Positions 42,932 through 49,576 of a stretch of 64,000 nt of DNA are shown piece after piece. The notes beneath the pieces were generated by a model. It had not been told where the DNA came from. It saw only the letters and a program-made list of their open reading frames with translations, and made no database searches. How positions within the stretch are numbered: position 1 is the stretch's first letter; each line of letters begins with the position of its first letter. The stretch is from Paenibacillus tyrphae (GTDB lineage: Bacteria; Bacillota; Bacilli; Paenibacillales; NBRC-103111), in assembly GCF_000722545.1 (NCBI RefSeq), contig NZ_JNVM01000006.1, forward strand, positions 186,001 through 250,000, read 5' to 3'. Position numbers and translations under genes: made by a program.

Positions 42932-43657
42932 ATGAAGTCGTTATTCGCCGCCGAATGGCTGAAATTGAAGCATTCGCGCATCTTGTGGATCGTTATTCTT
43001 ATGCCGATTCTGTTAACCGCTCAAGGTGTCGGCAATTTTACCCGCTACACCGACGTGTGGACCCGGGACGATTGGACCGTCATTATCGAGCAGTGTCTCA
43101 TTTTTTACCCGCCGATGCTGCTGCCGTTTTTTATCGCCATTGTTATTGCGCTTATGATCCGCATCGAGCACAGCCATAACGGCTGGAAGCATTTGCTGGC
43201 GCTGCCGGTAAGACGCGGACAGATTTACGCGGTCAAGTTCGGCCTTGCGCTGCTGCTGGTCGTCCTGAATATCGCCGTTTTCGGCGCAAGCATCATCGCC
43301 GCAGGCCTGCTCGCCGGAGCGAACGGCCCGATCCCGTTGGGCCGGATCGCGCTGCCGCTTCTGCGCCTGATCCCGGCCGTGCTGCCGATTATGGCGATTC
43401 AATTCTGGCTCAGTCTGCGATACCGCCATATCGGCATCCCGCTAGGCATCGGGATCGGGTTGGCGGTCCCTTCGCTCCTTGTGGCCAATACGAAATATTG
43501 GATCGTCTATCCGTGGACTTACCCGACGATGGCCGCTCTCGCGAGCCAAAGCAGCACCTTCAGCAAAGGCCCGCTTCTGTACGGCGCGGTAGCTCTTGTC
43601 TTTCTTCTGGTCACCGTCTTCGGCTTCAATGAGTTCAGACGGCGGGACATTTTGTAA
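42932..43657 (+). CDS. Lantibiotic-resistance ABC permease (LanE/LanG type), second
   Basis: 241 aa. ATG 42932 follows AAGGAGG ten bases upstream; the open frame starts earlier in another reading. Six transmembrane segments; FAAEWLKLKHSRILWIVILMPILL, then IRIEHSHNGWKHLLALPVRRGQIYAVKF, matching the coupling segment of the first permease, and the same terminal FRRRDIL. The two are diverged duplicates. Last gene of the unit, ended by a strong terminator. Confidence 0.88.
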   Translation: MKSLFAAEWLKLKHSRILWIVILMPILLTAQGVGNFTRYTDVWTRDDWTVIIEQCLIFYPPMLLPFFIAIVIALMIRIEHSHNGWKHLLALPVRRGQIYAVKFGLALLLVVLNIAVFGASIIAAGLLAGANGPIPLGRIALPLLRLIPAVLPIMAIQFWLSLRYRHIGIPLGIGIGLAVPSLLVANTKYWIVYPWTYPTMAALASQSSTFSKGPLLYGAVALVFLLVTVFGFNEFRRRDIL

Positions 43658-43668
43658 GCTGCATAACT

Positions 43669-43717
43669 TCTAAGCGAAGGCTTCCCGTTTCCGGGAACCT
43701 TCGCTTAGATTTTTTTA
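43669..43717 (+). terminator. Intrinsic terminator of the lantibiotic-resistance operon
   Basis: TCTAAGCGAAGG (43669-43680) pairs with CCTTCGCTTAGA (43698-43709), followed by a T run. Confidence 0.9.
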
Positions 43718-43792
43718 TGGGAGCATTTTCATACCGATGTGCCGTTTATGTGATATACTTAATGAACGTAGGTACATCCAAAAATGCTTATA

Positions 43793-43808
43793 GTATACAT
43801 TTATATAC
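43793..43808. promoter_or_regulatory. Candidate HxlR operator
   Basis: GTATA-CATTTA-TATAC dyad located 17 bp before the hxlR-type start codon. A looser TATACT/AGTATA pair surrounds the region (about 43754-43798). Function inferred from position. Confidence 0.4.
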
Positions 43809-43825
43809 CGAAAGGAAATGAGCGA

Positions 43826-44209
43826 ATGAGCAAGAAAATAAACGGCAGCTGTGTTGTTCCCAATTTAGAAGGTTGCCCTGTCGAGTTTACGCTGGATGTT
43901 ATCGGTGGCAAATGGAAGGGTATCCTGCTCTACCATTTGATCACCGGAACGAAACGGTTCAATGAGTTCCGCCGCATCTGCCCGGCGATTACTCAACGGA
44001 TGCTGACCCTGCAGCTTCGGGAGCTGGAAGAGGACGGCATCGTGCATCGCGAAGTATACCAGCAGGTTCCGCCTAAAGTGGAATATTCGCTCACCGAATT
44101 CGGCCGGACGCTGGAACCGATCATTTTGCAGATGAAGCAATGGGGGGAAACGTACCGAGGACGGACGAACGATGCGGCCGAAGCTGTGGACGCGAAGCAA
44201 GAACGGTAG
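43826..44209 (+). CDS. HxlR-family transcriptional regulator
   Basis: 127 aa from ATG 43826 (MSKKINGSC), with AAAGGA nine bases upstream; the frame opens at 43784. HxlR winged helix: [62 protein letters not shown], then [19 protein letters not shown]-terminal cysteines (SC at about 9 and GCP at about 17) occupy the region where YodB/HypR-like members sense quinones, aldehydes or oxidants by thiol chemistry. No partner enzyme is adjacent, so the regulated gene is unknown. A terminator overlaps its stop codon. Confidence 0.88.
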   Translation: MSKKINGSCVVPNLEGCPVEFTLDVIGGKWKGILLYHLITGTKRFNEFRRICPAITQRMLTLQLRELEEDGIVHREVYQQVPPKVEYSLTEFGRTLEPIILQMKQWGETYRGRTNDAAEAVDAKQER

Positions 44210-44224
44210 CTTTACCGTTCTTGC
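44197..44224 (+). terminator. Terminator overlapping hxlR stop
   Basis: GCAAGAACGGTA pairs with TACCGTTCTTGC around GCTT; perfect 12-bp stem containing the stop codon. The T tract is poor. Confidence 0.65.
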
Positions 44225-44261
44225 TGTGTCAATGAGATGGTAAAAAAGAAAGGCCTTTTAA

Positions 44262-45398
44262 TTATTGCGCAGGATCGTGAACCGTGACCGCTAAGCCGGG
44301 GTAAGCGGTGGCGAGCTCGGATGCCCGCTCTTCGATCCGTTTCCGCTCGAAGCCCGCGCCGAACAACTCGCGATTCGGCCGGAACGTGACGCTCGTGCCT
44401 GTCGCCCCCGTCAAGCCCACCGTCAGCAGCTCCGTCTGCGGAATGCCCTGCTTGTAATCTTGACGGTGCATCTTCCCTTCGCGCTTGATTTCAACCGACA
44501 ACGATTCGGAAAGAGCATTGACAACCGCGATGCCGATCCCTTTCTCCGCACCGGGCGAAACGAACGGCGCATTGCCGCTCGATTCGGCAATGTCGGTCAG
44601 AACGCTCTGTACATTCGAGAGGTTCGAAGAAGGAAGGGGGCGTACCGGAATGCCGCGCCCGTTATCCGCTACGGTCACCGTGTAATCGTCATGCACAAAG
44701 ATATGGACTTCACTGCAATAGCCGACCCGATGCTCCAGCACGCTGTTTTCCAAGACGGCCCATAGCAAAATGTGCGTATCGTAGCCCCCTTGCCCCCGTC
44801 CCAAATAAGCGCTCGCATTGCTTCGGACCTCCGTCATATCCATGTAATCGCTCGTGTCGATCAGATCCGAGAGTGCGGCCAGCAGCAGCAGCAGCGGCAG
44901 CATCCGATGGGCGGGAAGCGTATACCCTCCTCCCGGCTCTTGAACGAGCAGATCGGCCCCAAGCAAAGCTTTCAGGTGATGATAAAGCTGTCCAGTCGTC
45001 CCCATATTCAACCGTTCCACCAATGCGGCCCCGGACAACGGTTCATTCACGACGGCCCGCAAAATATCCAGCCGCTGCTTATGCCCGAGCGCAGACAGCA
45101 CTTTGGACGCTTTGTCCGTATTCAGACGGAGCAGATCGTCCATCTGCCGCTCTTGCGGCATCCAGTGAAAAACGCGCCCCTTACCTTCATAATGGCCGGA
45201 ATAATAAACCGTCCCCTCCCCGGACTCGCTTGTATCGGTTGCAGATACGACCAAGTCTACCGAAGTCCGCCCGGAAGCCGGTTCAGGCGCCGGAATCGTC
45301 TTGGCCGACCGCTCTTCCAAACAGCGCCGAACCAGATTTTCAAGCTCCGACATGCGGGTGGTCAACTTATCGATTTCCTGCAGAGCATCTCGGTTCAT
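44262..45398 (-). CDS. Winged-helix (ArsR-like) and GyrB-type ATPase fusion protein
   Basis: 378 aa, ATG 45398. Residues 1-30 form a coiled-coil start. Residues about 92-170 are an ArsR-like winged helix (DKASKVLSALGHKQRLDILRAVVNEPLSGAALVERL, then TGQLYHHLKALLGADLL). Residues about 205-378 match the N-terminal ATPase of GyrB/ParE: LLWAVLENSVLEH with the Asn and Glu of the ATP site, VTVADNGRGIPV, KGIGIAVVNALSESL, and GATGTSVTFRPNRELF, ending FERKRIEERASELATAYPGLAVTVHD where the gyrase transducer would start. It lacks the transducer and all topoisomerase parts. An ATP-responsive transcription factor is the natural reading. Strong own promoter with a 16-bp palindrome. Confidence 0.82.
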   Translation of the reverse strand: MNRDALQEIDKLTTRMSELENLVRRCLEERSAKTIPAPEPASGRTSVDLVVSATDTSESGEGTVYYSGHYEGKGRVFHWMPQERQMDDLLRLNTDKASKVLSALGHKQRLDILRAVVNEPLSGAALVERLNMGTTGQLYHHLKALLGADLLVQEPGGGYTLPAHRMLPLLLLLAALSDLIDTSDYMDMTEVRSNASAYLGRGQGGYDTHILLWAVLENSVLEHRVGYCSEVHIFVHDDYTVTVADNGRGIPVRPLPSSNLSNVQSVLTDIAESSGNAPFVSPGAEKGIGIAVVNALSESLSVEIKREGKMHRQDYKQGIPQTELLTVGLTGATGTSVTFRPNRELFGAGFERKRIEERASELATAYPGLAVTVHDPAQ

Positions 45399-45423
45399 GA
45401 GCTCACCTTCGCTTTTTTATTAT

Positions 45424-45472
45424 TTTACGTAATTACGTAATAACATTATATCATCGAAGGGAAATCATGTAA
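45424..45472 (-). promoter_or_regulatory. Promoter and palindromic operator of the winged-helix/GyrB-ATPase gene
   Basis: Minus strand: TTTACA (45472-45467), 17-bp spacer, TATAAT (45449-45444). The perfect palindrome TTACGTAATTACGTAA (45424-45439), itself two TTACGTAA units, covers the expected transcription start. Confidence 0.75.
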
Positions 45473-45488
45473 ATCTTTGTTTACTAAT

Positions 45489-45530
45489 AAAAAAACAGAC
45501 CGGAGAACGTCATACGTTCGTCCAGTCTGC
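45489..45530 (-). terminator. Terminator of the opuA operon
   Basis: On the minus strand GCAGAC...GAACGT pairs with ACGTTC...GTCTG, followed by seven T residues (plus-strand A run from 45489). Confidence 0.85.
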
Positions 45531-45543
45531 TTACGCCTCGACT

Positions 45544-46443
45544 TTATTTCTTCTTCAAATCTTCGATCGAGTTGATCTCCATATATTTCGGGACGACCAG
45601 ACCGATTTTGGTCCCTTTCAGGTTCGGGCCGAGGTCCTCGAATTTACCTTTGAACTTCTCGTAATAGTCCTTATGCGTCGTCGGCAGCCAAGCGGCAACG
45701 ATCGCATCGACGTCTCCGCCAGCAACGCCGGCCCACATCGGGCCCGCTTCCACCTGCAGCATTTCCACCTTGTAGCCGAGGCGCGATTCGAGCACCTGCT
45801 TGACGACGTTCGTGCTGGCGATCTCCGAATCCCAGGCGACATAAGCGAGCTTCAGCTTCCGGCCTTCGGCCTTCGGCACGTCCTTTACCCAACCGTCCAC
45901 CTTGGCGGCGTTCTCTTTCACCCAATCCGCCGCGGCAACTTCCGGCTTCTTGCCGTCCATGACCGCCCCCATCACTTTCTCCATGTCGGCTGCGGTCCAT
46001 TCGAATTTATCGAGTACCGCATAGGCAGACGGCTCCGCCGTTTTAAGCCCCGTTCTTGCGATCGTATGAATCTCCTCGTCCGCCCCGTAAACGCCCTTCG
46101 GGTCCTGCAAATATTTGAGGTCGTATTTGGCGAACATCCAGTGCGGCGTCCACCCGGTAATAATGATCGGCTTTTTCGCTTTATACGCTCTGTCCAGCGC
46201 CGCGGTCATCGCCGTGCTGGAGCCTTCCACAAGCTTCCAATCGGTCAATCCATAATCTTTAAGTGCCTGGCTCGTTGCCTTCATAATTCCCGCGCCGGGG
46301 TCGATGCCGATAATTTCATATTTGACTTGGTCCCCCACAAACGCCGAGGTGCCGGAGCTCTTGGCCCCGCACCCAACGGCTAGCAGAGCAGCCCCGAGCA
46401 AACATAACGTCATCCACAGCAGATTCCGGTTTCGTTTTTTCAA
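45544..46443 (-). CDS. opuAC: Glycine betaine ABC transporter substrate-binding lipoprotein
   Basis: 299 aa, ATG 46443. Lipoprotein signal (LCLLGAALLAVGC, Cys about 25). OpuAC/ProX-type type II binding protein: YEIIGIDPGAGIMKATSQALKDYGL, IITGWTPHWMFAKYDLKYLQDP with the aromatic residues that cage the trimethylammonium group, YVAWDSEIASTNVVKQVLE, WLPTTHKDYYEKF. Captures glycine betaine or proline betaine outside the membrane. Third gene of the operon, overlapping the permease gene by 4 bases. Confidence 0.92.
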   Translation of the reverse strand: MKKRNRNLLWMTLCLLGAALLAVGCGAKSSGTSAFVGDQVKYEIIGIDPGAGIMKATSQALKDYGLTDWKLVEGSSTAMTAALDRAYKAKKPIIITGWTPHWMFAKYDLKYLQDPKGVYGADEEIHTIARTGLKTAEPSAYAVLDKFEWTAADMEKVMGAVMDGKKPEVAAADWVKENAAKVDGWVKDVPKAEGRKLKLAYVAWDSEIASTNVVKQVLESRLGYKVEMLQVEAGPMWAGVAGGDVDAIVAAWLPTTHKDYYEKFKGKFEDLGPNLKGTKIGLVVPKYMEINSIEDLKKK

Positions 46444-47285
46444 TGCTTCTTCTCTCCTTTGGGTTTCATCTTAATCGCATGCTGCGTCAGCCGATCGAGC
46501 ACAATCGCCAGAATAACGACGGCGAGCCCCGCTTCGAAGCCTTCGCCCGTCTTAAGCTGGGTAACGGCACGATACACGTCCGCCCCGAGCCCTTGAGCGC
46601 CGATCATCGAAGCGATGACGACCATCGACAGCGAGAGCATGATCGTTTGGTTGATGCCGGCCATCAGCGTAGGCAGTGCCAGCGGGAGCTGGACCTTCCA
46701 AAGCTTCTGTCCGGGCGTCGTCCCGAAAGCGTCGGCCGCCTCGATCAGGTCGAACGGCACCTGGCGGATGCCAAGGTTCGTCAGCCGGATCGTCGGAGGC
46801 ACCGCGAAAATAACGGAAGCGATGACCCCCGGCACAACGCCCAACCCGAAAAAGGTAACCGCCGGGATCAAATAAACGAAGGCCGGCATCGTCTGCATGA
46901 AATCGAGCAGCGGCGTCAACGTGTTCTGCACCGTCTTGTTTCTCGCAGACCAGATGCCGAGCGGCAGGCCGACGATGACCGAGAGGAAAGCCGAGGTCAT
47001 CACGAGTGCGAGCGTGTCCATCGTATGGTCCCAGAACCCGAGGTTGGCAATCAGCAGCATGCCGAGCAGGGCAAATATGCCGAGCATGAGCCCTGCCGCA
47101 CGGTAAGCCAGCAAAGCAACCAATACGATAAGCACCAGCGCAGGCGGAAAATGAAACAGCAGCGAAAACAAATCGACCGTTCCTTCGATTAAGGAAGAAA
47201 TGAAACCGAACAGCCACTCGAAGGAGGCGCCGAGCCAATCGACGATCCCCTCGACCCATTCGGCAATCGGTAGCTTAGGACCCAT
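46440..47285 (-). CDS. opuAB: Glycine betaine ABC transporter permease
   Basis: 281 aa, seven to eight hydrophobic segments. The cytoplasmic coupling loop EAADAFGTTPGQKLWKVQLPLALPTLMAGINQ is the EAA motif of binding-protein-dependent importers, and the N-terminal amphipathic region (WVEGIVDWLGASFEWLFGFISSLIEGTVDL) is typical of OpuAB/ProW. Forms the membrane channel with the ATPase upstream, whose gene it overlaps by 11 bases. Confidence 0.92.
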   Translation of the reverse strand: MGPKLPIAEWVEGIVDWLGASFEWLFGFISSLIEGTVDLFSLLFHFPPALVLIVLVALLAYRAAGLMLGIFALLGMLLIANLGFWDHTMDTLALVMTSAFLSVIVGLPLGIWSARNKTVQNTLTPLLDFMQTMPAFVYLIPAVTFFGLGVVPGVIASVIFAVPPTIRLTNLGIRQVPFDLIEAADAFGTTPGQKLWKVQLPLALPTLMAGINQTIMLSLSMVVIASMIGAQGLGADVYRAVTQLKTGEGFEAGLAVVILAIVLDRLTQHAIKMKPKGEKKH

Positions 47286-48483
47286 CCGTGGTCACCGCCT
47301 CTCGAACCCGGTCGTGGTTGCCGGCCAAAGCTCCGAGCACCGCGCCGCGAATAATGACGCCGAGCAGCCGCCCGTTCTCGGACGTGACAGCCACCGGCAC
47401 GCGGCATGTGCTGACGGTATCGAACAGGTCGCTCAGCAGCGTATTCGGCGACACCGTCGGCACCTCGGATATGATAATCGCATCAAGCGTCAAGTGCTCC
47501 CGGATCGCCCGGGCCGCGTCTTCGGCCGTCAATACGCCGATCAGCCGCTTGGCGCTGTCAACGACGAACAAGTTGGAAATGCCATTCTCCCGCATCAGCT
47601 CCAGCGCCACGCGCGGCCCCCCGCGGTCGTACACAATCGTCTCCGGCCGGCGCATGACATGCGAAGCGTTCAATACCCGGGACAGATCGACATCTTCGAT
47701 AAATTTCTCCACATATTCGTTGGCCGGGGTGATCATAATCTCCTCGGGCGTGCCGATCTGGACGATGGAGCCGTCTTTCATCAGCGCGATCCGATCCCCG
47801 ATCCTCAGCGCTTCGTTCAAATCGTGCGTGATGAAAATGATCGTCTTCTTCAGCTTTTCCTGCAGCTCGCGCAGCTCTTCCTGCATGTCCTTGCGGATCA
47901 GCGGGTCAAGCGCGCTGAACGCTTCGTCCATCAGGAGGACCTGCGGCGAGTTGGCGAGCGCCCGGGCCAAGCCGACGCGCTGCTGCATGCCGCCGCTCAA
48001 CTGGTCCGGATATTGATCCGCCCATTCCTCCAGTCCGACCAGCGCAAGCGCTTCCCGCGCTTTTTCCCTACGGATCTTGGCCGGTACTTTCTGTACCTCC
48101 AGTCCGAACTCGACATTTTGCACAACCGTCTTATGCGGGAACAGCGCGAACTTTTGAAACACCATGCTCATCGCTGTCCGGCGGAATTCGCGCAGCCGCT
48201 CCTCGTTCATTTCTACGATATTTTCACCGCGGAACAGGATGCTCCCGTCCGTCGGTTCAATCAGCCGGTTCAGCAGCCGGATCAGGGTCGATTTACCGCT
48301 GCCGGACAGCCCCATAATGACGAAAATTTCCCCTTCGTTGACCGTAAAGCTCGCGCGGTTCACGCCCACGGTCTGTTTCGTCTCCGCAAAGATACGCTTC
48401 TTGCCCCAGCCTTGGTTAAGAAGCTCAAGCGCCTTCTCCGGATGCTGACCGAAAATTTTGGTCAAATGCTTTACTTCGATCAA
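47275..48483 (-). CDS. opuAA: Glycine betaine ABC transporter ATP-binding protein with CBS pair
   Basis: 402 aa, TTG start at 48483 behind GGGGGG. N-terminal OpuAA/ProV extension (KHLTKIFGQHPEKALELLNQGWGKKRI), Walker A GLSGSGKST, Q-loop VFQKFALFPHKTV, signature LSGGMQQRVGLARAL, Walker B VLLMDEAFSALDP. From about residue 280 two CBS domains (NGISNLFVVDSAKRLIGVLTAEDAARA; TCRVPVAVTSENGRLLGVIIRGAVL), which in OpuA sense ionic strength and gate transport. Drives osmoprotectant uptake under salt stress. First gene of the operon, divergent from the GbsR-type regulator. Confidence 0.93.
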   Translation of the reverse strand: MIEVKHLTKIFGQHPEKALELLNQGWGKKRIFAETKQTVGVNRASFTVNEGEIFVIMGLSGSGKSTLIRLLNRLIEPTDGSILFRGENIVEMNEERLREFRRTAMSMVFQKFALFPHKTVVQNVEFGLEVQKVPAKIRREKAREALALVGLEEWADQYPDQLSGGMQQRVGLARALANSPQVLLMDEAFSALDPLIRKDMQEELRELQEKLKKTIIFITHDLNEALRIGDRIALMKDGSIVQIGTPEEIMITPANEYVEKFIEDVDLSRVLNASHVMRRPETIVYDRGGPRVALELMRENGISNLFVVDSAKRLIGVLTAEDAARAIREHLTLDAIIISEVPTVSPNTLLSDLFDTVSTCRVPVAVTSENGRLLGVIIRGAVLGALAGNHDRVREAVTTDGS

Positions 48484-48758
48484 AGCCGTATCCCCCCCAT
48501 TCTTTCGATGCTCTTAAGTTTACAGGTGCACAGGCGGATGGGTCAAAAGCGAAATAAGTTTGTTTCGTACGTACAGAAAAAACTTTACAAACGTATCGTA
48601 CAGAATACTCCCGTTTCCTCCAAATTCCTTTCCTGCTAGTAGCTTTACTTTCAAATGCATGTTCAATACAATACAATGAGAATATTTATTTTAGGCAAAG
48701 CATTCTGCCGCGGAACGGCTTCTATCGGCGGCAGCATCCGCAGGAGGCATAATCAATT
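48484..48758. promoter_or_regulatory. Divergent control region of opuA and gbsR-like genes
   Basis: AT-rich 275-bp region. Direct repeats GTACAGAA occur at 48571-48578 and 48598-48605, each preceded by CGTA-rich sequence, and CAATACAATACAAT runs at about 48664-48677 toward the regulator. These are candidates for regulator binding and a -10 element. No single convincing promoter pair could be fixed. Confidence 0.4.
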
Positions 48759-49334
48759 ATGAACAACTGGGTTGGGATGACGGAGGAACAAGCTGGCATC
48801 GTTCAAAAAGCCCGTAAACGCGTAATCGAATCCATCGGAAAAAATATGGATTTATATGGCGTCACCCTTTCCACCGGCCATTTGTACGGCATGATGTTTT
48901 TTGAGGATAAGCCTATGACGCTTGATGAAATGGGCGAAGAGATGGGTATGAGCAAGACGAGCATGAGTACGGGCGTACGCACGCTGACGGACCTCAAGAT
49001 GGTGCATAAAGTTTGGGAAAAAGGAACGCGAAAAGATTTGTACGAGGTCGAGCCGGACTGGTACCAGACGTTCGCGGATTTTTTCGTCATTAAATGGCAG
49101 AAATCCATCGAGATGAACGTACAGGCGCTGCGCAAATCTGCGGCCGAGCTGAAGCGGCTTGTAGAGAACGACCCGGACAACGAAGCGCTGCAAAACATCG
49201 TCGCCACCGACACCCGCAAGCTGGAGGAAGCGATCCGCTACTACTTGTGGCTCGGACGCTTGATCGATACGTTCGAATCCGGAGAAATTTTCAAGCTGGT
49301 GCCGAAGGAAGAACCACAAGCGGACTCCCATTAA
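48759..49334 (+). CDS. GbsR/OpcR-type betaine-choline responsive repressor
   Basis: 191 aa, ATG 48759 behind GGAGG at ten bases. MarR-like winged helix specific to the GbsR group: VIESIGKNMDLYGVTLSTGHLYGMMFFEDKPMTLDEMGEEMGMSKTSMSTGVRTLTDLKMVHKVWEKGTRKDLYE, then a helical C-terminal half (WYQTFADFFVIKWQKSIEMNVQAL). GbsR and OpcR in Bacillus repress choline oxidation and betaine/choline importer genes. Divergent placement next to opuA indicates control of that operon. Confidence 0.9.
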   Translation: MNNWVGMTEEQAGIVQKARKRVIESIGKNMDLYGVTLSTGHLYGMMFFEDKPMTLDEMGEEMGMSKTSMSTGVRTLTDLKMVHKVWEKGTRKDLYEVEPDWYQTFADFFVIKWQKSIEMNVQALRKSAAELKRLVENDPDNEALQNIVATDTRKLEEAIRYYLWLGRLIDTFESGEIFKLVPKEEPQADSH

Positions 49335-49354
49335 TACGCTGTATATGCTGATAG

Positions 49355-49386
49355 GCCGTGCCGAAGACGATTCGGTACGGCTTTTT
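49355..49386 (+). terminator. Terminator after gbsR-like gene
   Basis: GCCGTGCCGAA pairs with TTCGGTACGGC around GACGA (one wobble), then TTTTT. Confidence 0.9.
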
Positions 49387-49576
49387 CGTGTCCGCAGAAA
49401 TGCCCTCCCTGTCCCGATACGATTCGTCATTTTCCGGGAAATAATCCCCTGAATCGCAAGCGAACAAGGGATACAGCAACATTATCCAACAAAAGTCTAA
49501 AGATTTTGGCCGAATATGCCGATATATGTACCATTGTCTGACCAGACGAATTCAAACGGAACAGGAGTGAAAAAGC

